A stretch of DNA of 6,089 bases from Dehalococcoidia bacterium (GTDB lineage Bacteria > Chloroflexota > Dehalococcoidia > UBA3495 > JAAXIE01), in contig JAAXIE010000275.1 of NCBI GenBank assembly GCA_012270525.1, positions 1-6,089 on the forward strand. Direction: 5' to 3'. Under the pieces are notes generated by a model. The model was not told where the DNA came from, searched no databases, and was given only the letters and a program-made list of their open reading frames with translations. Position 1 is the first letter of the stretch. The number at the start of each line of letters is the position of its first letter. A program made the translations under genes and the position numbers. Shown piece after piece: positions 1 to 6,089 of this stretch.

Positions 1-1359
1 TGGCTCTGCATGATGTGGCCCCGCCTCCACCTCCTCCGCGAACTCCTCTCCGACGACGGCGTTATCTTCGTGTCCATCGACGACCATGAGCAATGGCGGC
101 TGCTAGCTCTTCTAGAGGATGTCTTCGGTGACGATAACTTCGTTGCAACATTCGCCTTCGTTCAGAATTTGGCCGCGAGACCGGGGAAATGGATGCGACA
201 GGTCCACGAGTATGTACATGTTTTCGCCAAGGAGATTGGTCAAGCAGGTTTCGCTCAACTGGCCACTGATGAAGACCCGGCTTCTGAATGGGACCAAGAC
301 GAGTTTGGCTACTACAGAGAAGGCTATGGCCTAATACGGACTGGCACAGGGGCACGTAGACAAGATCGGCCAGAACTGTTCTTCCCCATATTTGTAAGCT
401 CGGATGGCCAAATCAGTCTTCGGCGGCAGTCTCCGGATGACACCGAACTTCTGCCCATTCATGGTAACGGTGACGAGGCGCGGTGGATGTGGTCGCGTGA
501 GCGAGTGCAAAATAGTTTGTCAGAGCTGATAGTGAAACCTCACCGGACAGCCGGATTCCAATTGGTTACCAAAGTTAGACCCACCATAGGGGACGACTTC
601 TCAATTAAGCCTCGCTCATTGTGGTACAAGCCGCAGTATTCGGCAGCGAATGGAACTAACCTCATTAGGGCCATATTCAACGGGGAAAGAGTGTTCGACT
701 TTCCTAAGGCGTTGCCATTTGTCATAGACCTTATTAAGTTCGCCAATGTCGGCCCCGACGACATCATCCTGGACTCCTTCGCTGGCTCTGGCACCACCGC
801 CCACGCAGTCCTCGCCCTGAACAAGGAGGACGGGGGCAATCGCAGGTTCATCCTGGTGGAGTGCGAGGACTACGCCGACAGCATCACCGCAGAGCGCGTC
901 CGCCGCGTGATCGACGGGGTGCCAGGGGCCCGCGACAAGGCCTTGAAGGAAGGTTTGGGTGGCTCCTTCACCTACTGCACCCTGGGAGACCCCATCGAAC
1001 TGGAAGGGATGCTCACCGGAGAGAGCCTGCCCGCATATTCCGTCCTGGCCTCCTACCTGCTCTACACCGCAAGGGGCATCGCGGTGGGGGATGATCTGAA
1101 ACCCCAGGGCAAGGACGGCCTGTTCCACACCACGGACGACCTCAACTACCACCTCCTGTACCAACCCGACGTCGATTGGCTGCGCAGCAACGAGGCCACC
1201 CTGAACAGAGAGCGTGCTGAGCGCATCGGCCAGGCCGCCAAGGCGTGCGGAAAGAGGGCCGTTGTGTTCGCCCCCGACAAGTTCATCAGCCAGAGCGATC
1301 TCACCCCGCTGGGCGTCACCTTCTGCCAACTCCCCTACGAACTCCTCAAGAGCGGGTAG
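1..1359 (+). CDS. mod: Type III restriction-modification methyltransferase subunit Mod (5' partial)
   Basis: This is an adenine-N6 DNA methyltransferase, the modification and DNA-recognition subunit of a Type III system, which uses S-adenosylmethionine. The frame is open from base 1, so the ATG at base 10 is internal: the residues around it (WLCMMWPRL) match the conserved block that follows the DPPY motif in this family. Counting from base 1, residues 18-31 (DDGVIFVSIDDHEQ) are the conserved strand after the catalytic region. About residues 40-205 are the variable target-recognition region. Residues 231-240 (VFDFPKALPF) lead into the SAM-binding motif I, FAGSGTT, at 260-266, followed by an acidic strand (FILVECEDY). 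This N-to-C order (motif IV before motif I) is that of beta-class enzymes. The catalytic DPPY motif must lie upstream and cannot be checked. The C-terminal tail (LTPLGVTFCQLPYELLKSG) resembles Type III-like Mod proteins. The target-recognition region is lower in GC than its flanks. The specificity cannot be read from the sequence. The gene heads the hicB-like/res operon. Confidence 0.93.
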   Translation, partial: WLCMMWPRLHLLRELLSDDGVIFVSIDDHEQWRLLALLEDVFGDDNFVATFAFVQNLAARPGKWMRQVHEYVHVFAKEIGQAGFAQLATDEDPASEWDQDEFGYYREGYGLIRTGTGARRQDRPELFFPIFVSSDGQISLRRQSPDDTELLPIHGNGDEARWMWSRERVQNSLSELIVKPHRTAGFQLVTKVRPTIGDDFSIKPRSLWYKPQYSAANGTNLIRAIFNGERVFDFPKALPFVIDLIKFANVGPDDIILDSFAGSGTTAHAVLALNKEDGGNRRFILVECEDYADSITAERVRRVIDGVPGARDKALKEGLGGSFTYCTLGDPIELEGMLTGESLPAYSVLASYLLYTARGIAVGDDLKPQGKDGLFHTTDDLNYHLLYQPDVDWLRSNEATLNRERAERIGQAAKACGKRAVVFAPDKFISQSDLTPLGVTFCQLPYELLKSG

Positions 1360-1416
1360 CCCCGTGCGCCACCTCACCCGATTCGTGGTCGCTAAGCTAC
1401 ACCGGAGATTTGAACG

Positions 1417-1605
1417 ATGAGAATAACCGTAACTATCGATCGTGATGAAGACGGCGTATGGGTCGTCGAATGCCCAGCCATTCCGGGTTGCGTCAGCCAG
1501 GGAACCACCAGGGAAGAGGCACTGGTCAACATGGAGGAGGCCATCTCCCTCTGCCTCGAAGTGCGGGCGGACCAGGGGTTGCCTCTGACCATAGAAACAG
1601 CATAG
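1417..1605 (+). CDS. HicB-like small protein (orphan HicB-family antitoxin domain)
   Basis: This 62-residue protein has the HicB N-terminal pattern: a beta strand (MRITVTIDRDEDG), a second strand ending in the typical turn IPGCVSQG (PGC at 23-25, G29), then TREEALVNMEEAI (EEAL at 33-36) forming the helix. HicB proteins usually neutralise the HicA mRNA-cleaving toxin, and many carry a C-terminal DNA-binding domain. This one stops after the core fold and has no such domain. The ATG at 1417 has a GGAG ribosome-binding site at 1404-1407, nine bases upstream. It lies 57 bases after mod and 16 before res. No HicA-like sequence precedes or follows it, so its partner and role are unknown. It may modulate expression or activity of the restriction operon, or be a remnant or free-standing member of this fold family. 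The family call is strong; any antitoxin function is not. Confidence 0.85.
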   Translation: MRITVTIDRDEDGVWVVECPAIPGCVSQGTTREEALVNMEEAISLCLEVRADQGLPLTIETA

Positions 1606-1621
1606 AGAGCAGGCGATCATC

Positions 1622-4180
1622 GTGGAACTGAAGGAATACCAGGCCAAGACCCTCGACGCCTTCAGTGAGTGGCTGCGGGAGTTGGACAAGGCAGGGCAGG
1701 AAGCAGCGAAGGGTGTCGCCGCCCTGGAGAGCGTTGGGCTGGATGTGCCAGCCGAGATGCGGAATTATCCCCGCAGGGCTTGGGAGAGCTTGGCCGCCGC
1801 AGGGGGAGTCGCCGACCCAAAGCGCGCATACGTCGCCCGCACCGATGAGGCGGGACACCCAATCCCCCACGTTTGCTTCAAGATTCCCACGGGCGGGGGC
1901 AAGACCCTGCTGGGGGCCGCTGCCCTCGAGCGCATGAACCGCTCCAGAGGCCTTGTGCTGTGGATTACCCCCACGACCGCCATCTACCAGCAGACCAAAG
2001 CCACCTTCTGGGACCGGGAGCATCCCTACCGCCAGATGCTGGAGCGGGCCAGCGGCGGGCGGGTCAAGATGCTGGAGAAGGACAACCCCTTCACCTATGG
2101 CGACGTGACCAACTACCTCTGCGTGATGCTGCTGATGCTCCCAGCGGCCAACCGGCGCAAGGGCCGCGACTTCCTGCGTATGTTCCGCGACTCCGGTAGG
2201 TATCCCACCCTGTTCCCCGCCAGCGACGACCCATTGGGCCACGGCAAGCTGCTCGAACAACACCCCGACCTGGACCGTGACTCGGAAAGTGGGCCGGTGA
2301 AGCACAGCCTGTTCAACGCGTTCAAAATGCTACGCCCCGTGGTGGTGCTCGACGAGGCGCACAAGGCCTATGGCAAGGCGGACGAGGCCCGGGATTTCGT
2401 CCGGGCCGTGAATCGCCTCGACCCGCGCACGGTCATCGAACTGTCGGCCACCCCCAACCGCAGCATCAGCAACCTGCTGGTGGATGTTGCCGGCACCGAA
2501 CTCAAGAACGAGGAGATGATCAAGCTCCCTGTGCAGGTGAAGGCCACGCGAAAAGACAAGGTGGACTGGCAGCACACCCTGGGCGAGGCCCACGAGGAGT
2601 TGGAAAAACTGGATGCCGAAGCCCGGGACCTGCAGCAGAGCGACGGTACTTACATCCGACCCATCGCAGTGGTGCGCGTGGAACGCACCGGCAGGGACCA
2701 GCGTGACCGCGAACGTATCCATGCCGAGGACGTGCGGGAGCACCTGACGCGCAACCTGGGGGTGCCGGAGGGGGCGGTCCGGGTGAAGTCGTCGGATGCC
2801 GACGAACTCGGGAAGGAGGACCTGCTCTCCGAAACATCCCCGGTGCGATGGATCATCACCAAGGCCGCCCTGATGGAAGGTTGGGACTGCCCGTTCGCCT
2901 ACATCCTCGTGATGCTGGATAACACCAAGGCCCAGCGGGCCATCACCCAGTTGGTGGGGCGCGTGCTGCGCCAGCCATACGCCAAGCGCACCAACCGCCC
3001 CAAGCTGGACCAGTGCTACGTCCACTGCTTGAACACGGACATCGGCGTGGCCGTAGAGCAGGTGAAGGCGGGACTGGAGCAAGAGGGACTCGACGGACTC
3101 GGAGACCAGGTGTTGTCCGACGCCTCAGAACTGCAACGGCGGGTTATACAGAGGCGCGAGAAATTCCGCCAGCAGGCCATCTTCCTGCCGGTGGTGAACC
3201 ACCGCGAGGGCGGCGGCTGGCGCGAACTTGACTACGAGAGTCACATCCTCTCGGAAATCGACTGGGCGTCCATCCGCCCGCCCGATCCGCAACTCAGTCT
3301 TGCCGAGGGCGCGACCAGCCAGTGGGCTACCGTGGACGTGGGGGACACGCCGACGGTGTACCACGCCGACCAGGAGTTGTACGTCGACAAGACCATCAGC
3401 ATTTCGTGGTTCGCGCGCCGGCTGGCAGACCTGGTGCCCAACCCCTGGCAGGCAGCCCGCATAGTGCAAGAGCTGGTGGAGCTATTGCGATCGGCGGGCC
3501 TCACCGACGACGACATATACGATGGTCGTGGCCGGCTTGTAGCGAACTTGCGTGACCACCTAGCTCATCAAGTGGACAAACAGGCCAAGGGCATCTTCGA
3601 AAGCAAGCTCCGGAGCGAAACGATTGACTTTTCCCTGGACGTGGACAAGGGCAAATACGAGATGCAGCATTCCTACAGGATTCTGGTCGGGCCCGAGGAC
3701 GGGACCCTGCAGCGCTACGGCAACACGGTGCAACTCAGCCTGTTCGAGCCTCAGTTTGAACGGCAGTTCGACTCCAAGCTAGAACGTGACTTTGCCTTCT
3801 ACCTGGACGAGCAGAGGGCCTTGCAATGGTGGCACCGCGTGGCGGTGCGGCAGCAAGGCGAATACTACCTGCGGGGATGGCGCAAAGACCGTATCTGGCC
3901 GGACTTCATAGCCTTGGGCGGCGAGAAGGCCGGACAGACCAGCTTCCTGGTCTTCGAGACCAAAGGGGAGCATCTGAGGGGCAACCCCGATACCGAGTAC
4001 AAGCAGGCGGTGTTCCAGACCCTGGAAAACGCCTTCAACCGCAGGGCGACCCCCGCCGGCAAAGTAACGGTGCACGATGGGCCAGCAGCAGGCGTCTTCC
4101 GCTTGGTGTTCGACAAGCCGGGTTTCCCCGATGCTGCACAGGCACTACGCCCCATGTCGGCGACCTACCACACCCCCTAG
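1622..4180 (+). CDS. res: Type III restriction endonuclease subunit Res (helicase-nuclease)
   Basis: This 852-residue protein is the ATP-dependent restriction subunit, which works in complex with Mod to cleave DNA with unmethylated sites. The superfamily 2 helicase motifs are in order: Walker A PTGGGKT (89-95), motif Ia WITPTTAIYQQT (114-125), DEAH (244-247), SATP (275-278), EGWDCP (419-424) and QLVGRVLR (443-450). The C-terminal PD-(D/E)XK nuclease is visible as WPDF (P760, D761), then FLVFETKGEHL with E779 and K781; E721 in the preceding helix is a likely further active-site acid. All key residues are present, so the enzyme looks intact. Its length is somewhat below the roughly 970 residues of EcoP15I Res. 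The start is GTG at 1622: the following MELKEYQ is the usual N-terminus of this family, AGG at 1611-1613 is a modest ribosome-binding site, and no ATG lies in frame just upstream. It follows the HicB-like gene by 16 bases and is probably on the mod transcript. A GTG start with a weak site may keep Res low relative to Mod; that is inference. Confidence 0.95.
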   Translation: MELKEYQAKTLDAFSEWLRELDKAGQEAAKGVAALESVGLDVPAEMRNYPRRAWESLAAAGGVADPKRAYVARTDEAGHPIPHVCFKIPTGGGKTLLGAAALERMNRSRGLVLWITPTTAIYQQTKATFWDREHPYRQMLERASGGRVKMLEKDNPFTYGDVTNYLCVMLLMLPAANRRKGRDFLRMFRDSGRYPTLFPASDDPLGHGKLLEQHPDLDRDSESGPVKHSLFNAFKMLRPVVVLDEAHKAYGKADEARDFVRAVNRLDPRTVIELSATPNRSISNLLVDVAGTELKNEEMIKLPVQVKATRKDKVDWQHTLGEAHEELEKLDAEARDLQQSDGTYIRPIAVVRVERTGRDQRDRERIHAEDVREHLTRNLGVPEGAVRVKSSDADELGKEDLLSETSPVRWIITKAALMEGWDCPFAYILVMLDNTKAQRAITQLVGRVLRQPYAKRTNRPKLDQCYVHCLNTDIGVAVEQVKAGLEQEGLDGLGDQVLSDASELQRRVIQRREKFRQQAIFLPVVNHREGGGWRELDYESHILSEIDWASIRPPDPQLSLAEGATSQWATVDVGDTPTVYHADQELYVDKTISISWFARRLADLVPNPWQAARIVQELVELLRSAGLTDDDIYDGRGRLVANLRDHLAHQVDKQAKGIFESKLRSETIDFSLDVDKGKYEMQHSYRILVGPEDGTLQRYGNTVQLSLFEPQFERQFDSKLERDFAFYLDEQRALQWWHRVAVRQQGEYYLRGWRKDRIWPDFIALGGEKAGQTSFLVFETKGEHLRGNPDTEYKQAVFQTLENAFNRRATPAGKVTVHDGPAAGVFRLVFDKPGFPDAAQALRPMSATYHTP

Positions 4181-4234
4181 CCCAACACCCCCTTCGCCCG
4201 CCAACAGAGAGATTGCTCTGGGAATGCGAGTCCC
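4181..4234. other. Convergent spacer between res and rtcB, no strong terminator
   Basis: The res and rtcB stop codons face each other across 54 bases. Two weak inverted repeats are visible: CAGAG (4205-4209) with CTCTG (4216-4220), a 5-bp stem with a 6-base loop, and GGGA (4220-4223) with TCCC (4231-4234). They share base 4220, so both cannot form fully together. Neither is followed by a T-run on either strand, so a canonical intrinsic terminator is not supported. Termination here may be Rho-dependent or leaky. Confidence 0.4.
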
Positions 4235-5413
4235 CTAGTTCCCCTTCACGCTCAGTACCTGTCGGAACTCATGCACCACGTCCACCAGGTCACGTGACTG
4301 CTCCATCACGTCGTCGATGTCCTTGTACGCTCCGGGTAGCTCGTCCAGAAACGCCGCATCGCGACGCACCGAGATCCCCTCCATCGACCTGTCGAAATCT
4401 TCCATGGTGAACGACTCCCTCGCCTGCCTCCGGCTCATGCGCCGTCCCGCACCATGGGGAGCGCTATGAAAGGAGTCCGGGTTCCCCTTTCCCCTCACCA
4501 CGTAGCTGCGAGTCCCCATCGACCCGGGTATCAATCCCAACTGGCCCTCCCGTGCGCTGATCGCCCCCTTGCGCGACACCAGAACGTCGACCCCGTCATG
4601 GGTTTCCATGCTGGTGTAGTTGTGATGGCAGTCGATCCTCTGCAATTCCTCCACCGGGCCAAGGTGATAGGCGATGGCGTCTATCACCCGGTCCATCATC
4701 TCGCCCCGGTTATGACGGGCGAAAGCTTGGGCCCACATCAGGTCGTCGATGTAGTGGTCGAACTCATCCGTTCCCTCTTCGAGATAGGCCAGGTCACCGT
4801 TGGGTAGCTTCGCTCCCTGCTTCTCGCTGAGTTTCTTCGCAATCCCTATATGGTGCCTCGCCAGCTTGTTGCCCACGCCCCTCGACCCGGAATGCAGGAA
4901 GGCCCACACCGCATCGCTCTCGTCCAGGACCAGTTCGATGAAATGGTTGCCCGATCCCAAGGTGCCCATCTGGCGGGGCCACCTGGGGTCCAGCTTCTCC
5001 ACCAAGCGGGCCTGCCTGTCGTCCCGTATCAGCTCCCGTACCGCGCCGACCTTCTCCTCCGCTCCCCACTTCACCTTCCCGTTGTACCCCCCAGCGCTCC
5101 GCGGTATCCGCGACTCGATGGACTCGCGCAACGGCGTCAGGTCCTCCGGCAGGTCCCCCTTGCTGTAGTTGGTCTGCAATGCCGTCATGCCACAGCCGAT
5201 GTCCACCCCAACCGCCGCCGGGATGATCGCTCCCACCGTCGGGATGCAACTGCCCACCGTCGCCCCCAGCCCGTAGTGGCAGTCGGGCATGACGGCCACA
5301 TACTTGTGTATGAAGGGCATCTGCGCCGTCTGTTCGATCTGCGCCACCGCCTCCGGCTCTATGGACTCCGGAGGTGCCCAGGATATGGCTCTATCGTTGA
5401 TTTCGTATGGCAT
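4235..5413 (-). CDS. rtcB: RtcB-type tRNA/RNA ligase (3'-phosphate/5'-OH)
   Basis: RtcB joins RNA ends bearing 2',3'-cyclic or 3'-phosphate to 5'-hydroxyl ends, using GTP and Mn2+, and repairs or splices tRNA and other cleaved RNAs in the cytoplasm. Numbered from the chosen start, the 392-residue protein shows MPDCHYGLGATVGS (42-55), the metal-binding DIGCGM (71-76, with D71 and C74), GNHFIE (155-160), HSGSRG (174-179), CHHNY (262-266), PGSMGT (296-301) and SAPHGAGR (317-324). In SAPHGAGR, H320 aligns with the histidine that is guanylylated in known RtcB enzymes. All expected ligands are present. Length is close to the 408 residues of the E. coli enzyme. The ATG at 5413 is preferred because MPYEINDR is a normal N-terminus and an AAGAG-type site lies eight bases before it. 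The in-frame GTG at 5449 would add 12 unconserved residues and begin inside a palindrome. No archease or rtcR gene is adjacent. A - strand promoter is proposed at 5477-5505. Confidence 0.95.
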   Translation of the reverse strand: MPYEINDRAISWAPPESIEPEAVAQIEQTAQMPFIHKYVAVMPDCHYGLGATVGSCIPTVGAIIPAAVGVDIGCGMTALQTNYSKGDLPEDLTPLRESIESRIPRSAGGYNGKVKWGAEEKVGAVRELIRDDRQARLVEKLDPRWPRQMGTLGSGNHFIELVLDESDAVWAFLHSGSRGVGNKLARHHIGIAKKLSEKQGAKLPNGDLAYLEEGTDEFDHYIDDLMWAQAFARHNRGEMMDRVIDAIAYHLGPVEELQRIDCHHNYTSMETHDGVDVLVSRKGAISAREGQLGLIPGSMGTRSYVVRGKGNPDSFHSAPHGAGRRMSRRQARESFTMEDFDRSMEGISVRRDAAFLDELPGAYKDIDDVMEQSRDLVDVVHEFRQVLSVKGN

Positions 5414-5445
5414 GGTAGTGGCTCTTGTCTTAAGATGGATGCCCA

Positions 5446-5459
5446 GCACACCGGTGTGC
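5446..5459. repeat. Perfect 14-bp palindrome upstream of rtcB (candidate operator or 5'-UTR hairpin)
   Basis: GCACACCGGTGTGC reads identically on both strands. It lies 32 bases upstream of the rtcB ATG and about 12-25 bases downstream of the predicted rtcB transcription start. As DNA it has the symmetry of a repressor site. As RNA it could fold into a 5-bp stem with a CCGG loop. The palindrome itself is certain; the function is inferred from its position in the divergent region. Confidence 0.6.
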
Positions 5460-5476
5460 AGCGGACACCTATTTCA

Positions 5477-5505
5477 ATTATGCGCCCCGTCGCCGCACCA
5501 GTAAA
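5477..5505 (-). promoter_or_regulatory. Predicted sigma-70-type promoter for rtcB
   Basis: Read on the - strand, TTTACT (5505-5500, four of six matches to TTGACA) is followed after exactly 17 bases by CATAAT (5482-5477, five of six matches to TATAAT). Transcription would start near 5470, giving a leader of about 57 bases before the rtcB ATG that contains the 14-bp palindrome. This is a consensus match only, but the spacing, the local AT-richness in a GC-rich genome and the position all fit. Confidence 0.4.
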
Positions 5506-5518
5506 CACCATCCGTTGT

Positions 5519-5534
5519 AATCGGAGCCAATCGG
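5519..5534 (+). repeat. Tandem AATCGG direct repeat with 10-base period
   Basis: AATCGG occurs at 5519-5524 and again at 5529-5534, one helical turn apart, 29 bases before the start of the downstream oxidoreductase gene. Short direct repeats with this period can be half-sites for an activator. A six-base repeat can also arise by chance, and no convincing + strand promoter was found beside it. Confidence 0.25.
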
Positions 5535-5562
5535 TGACGGGTACGCAGGACTTGGAGCCAGC

Positions 5563-6089
5563 ATGAACGTCGGCTTCGTGGGACTCGGCATCATGGGCGG
5601 CGGCATGGCCATGAACATCCGCAACGGCGGTCACGAAATGGTGGTGCACGACCTCCGGCCCGAGGCGGCCACACCCCTTCTCGAAGCTGGTGCAAAATGG
5701 GCCGATAACCCCCAACAGGTCGCCGAGTCCAGTGAAGTGGTGTTCACCTCCCTCCCCGGCCCCGTGGAAGTGGAAGCGGTGGCCCTGGGCGAAGCCAGCC
5801 TCCTCCAAGGGATGGGCCCAGGCCAGACCTACCTCGACCTGAGCACCAACTCCCCCACCGTGGTGCGACGCATACACCAAGCCTTCACCGGAAAGGGCGT
5901 CGACATGCTCGACGCCCCCGTCAGCGGAGGCCCGCGGGGCGCCCGCACCGGCCGCCTCGCAATCTGGGTCGGCGGCGACCGCGATGCCTTCGACCGTTGC
6001 CTGCCCCTGCTCCAGGCCTTCAGCGACCAGCCCTTCTACGTCGGACCCATCGGATGCGGCTCCGTGGCCAAGCTGGTCCACAACTGCAC
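5563..6089 (+). CDS. 3-hydroxyisobutyrate dehydrogenase-family NAD(P)-dependent oxidoreductase (3' partial)
   Basis: This is a beta-hydroxyacid dehydrogenase: family members oxidise or reduce short 3-hydroxy acids (3-hydroxyisobutyrate, tartronate semialdehyde, succinic semialdehyde and relatives) with NAD(H) or NADP(H). The 175 complete codons in the window begin with the Rossmann nucleotide-binding stretch MNVGFVGLGIMGGGMA. Next come a HDLRP strand end (HD at residues 29-30), DLSTNSP at about 92-98, and the substrate-binding DAPVSGG (117-123, S121). GCGSVAKLVHN then carries the conserved catalytic lysine K170 and N174. The all-helical C-terminal dimerisation domain lies beyond the window edge. 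The ATG at 5563 has a GGAG site at 5554-5557, five bases upstream, and fits the family N-terminus exactly. The gene is divergent from rtcB across 149 bases. The exact substrate cannot be assigned from this half of the protein. Confidence 0.92.
   Translation, partial: MNVGFVGLGIMGGGMAMNIRNGGHEMVVHDLRPEAATPLLEAGAKWADNPQQVAESSEVVFTSLPGPVEVEAVALGEASLLQGMGPGQTYLDLSTNSPTVVRRIHQAFTGKGVDMLDAPVSGGPRGARTGRLAIWVGGDRDAFDRCLPLLQAFSDQPFYVGPIGCGSVAKLVHNC

Noticed and set aside
10..12. ATG at base 10 as the true start of mod
   Set aside because: The three codons before it (W-L-C) are part of a conserved family block and there is no ribosome-binding site in view, so the gene continues upstream of the window.
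1360..1416. Possible hicA gene or remnant before the HicB-like gene
   Set aside because: The gap is only 57 bases and its translations show neither the HicA catalytic histidine region nor its double-stranded RNA-binding-like pattern.
616..1689. 357-codon open frame on the - strand across mod and the HicB-like gene
   Set aside because: It is antisense to conserved Mod motifs, has no recognisable domain and a low-complexity composition, and is explained by the third-position GC bias of the real genes.
2330..3082. 250-codon open frame on the - strand within res
   Set aside because: It lies opposite the res helicase domain, shows no family signature and has no ribosome-binding context; it is a shadow frame.
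4205..4234. Intrinsic terminator between the convergent genes
   Set aside because: Stems are only 4-5 bp and no T-run follows on either strand, so it is reported only as a weak feature of the spacer.
5414..5449. GTG at 5449 as the rtcB start
   Set aside because: It adds 12 residues not typical of the family and begins within the palindrome; the ATG at 5413 gives the normal N-terminus.
4850..5566. 238-codon open frame on the + strand opposite rtcB
   Set aside because: RtcB on the other strand shows complete, ordered motifs; this frame is rich in Arg, Pro and His, as expected of a shadow.
5359..6081. 240-codon open frame on the - strand opposite the dehydrogenase
   Set aside because: The + strand frame carries the full set of Rossmann and catalytic motifs; the antisense frame has none and also runs through the divergent control region.

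Overview
The window is GC-rich bacterial chromosome: the 60-base rows I counted in conserved coding sequence run 62-68% GC. It has long stop-free shadow frames on the non-coding strands, GTG as well as ATG starts, and tight gene packing. The proteins fit a free-living, GC-rich bacterium such as an actinobacterium or chloroflexote, but nothing seen fixes the taxon. No rRNA, tRNA, transposase, integrase or CRISPR array was recognised.

Bases 1-4180 (+ strand) hold what looks like a Type III restriction-modification operon. It contains the 3' three-quarters or so of a mod gene (beta-class adenine-N6 DNA methyltransferase, 5' end outside the window), a 62-codon HicB-like gene, and a complete res gene. 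Res has a superfamily 2 helicase core followed by a C-terminal PD-(D/E)XK nuclease. Gaps are 57 and 16 bases, so one transcript is likely. Mod should protect host sites. Mod and Res together should translocate or switch on DNA and cut unmethylated foreign sites. The HicB-like protein sits between them with no HicA toxin in view, which is the least expected part of the layout. Inside mod, the target-recognition region (roughly bases 110-740) is clearly lower in GC than the conserved blocks on either side, as expected if that region was exchanged by recombination.

Bases 4181-4234 are a short convergent spacer. The next gene, rtcB, runs on the - strand (4235-5413) and encodes a complete RtcB-type RNA ligase with its metal-binding and catalytic motifs intact. 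No archease or RtcR regulator gene is beside it.

Bases 5414-5562 form a divergent control region between rtcB and the last gene. It contains a plausible rtcB promoter (- strand), a perfect 14-bp palindrome just downstream of the predicted transcription start, and a short direct repeat on the other side. From 5563 to the window end (+ strand) is the first 175 codons of a 3-hydroxyisobutyrate-dehydrogenase-family NAD(P)-dependent oxidoreductase, cut by the window edge. The metabolic gene and rtcB look like ordinary chromosomal neighbours of a defence operon. No wholly unknown system can be demonstrated. The strongest leads are the orphan HicB inside the Type III operon, the composition break in mod, and the palindrome at rtcB.
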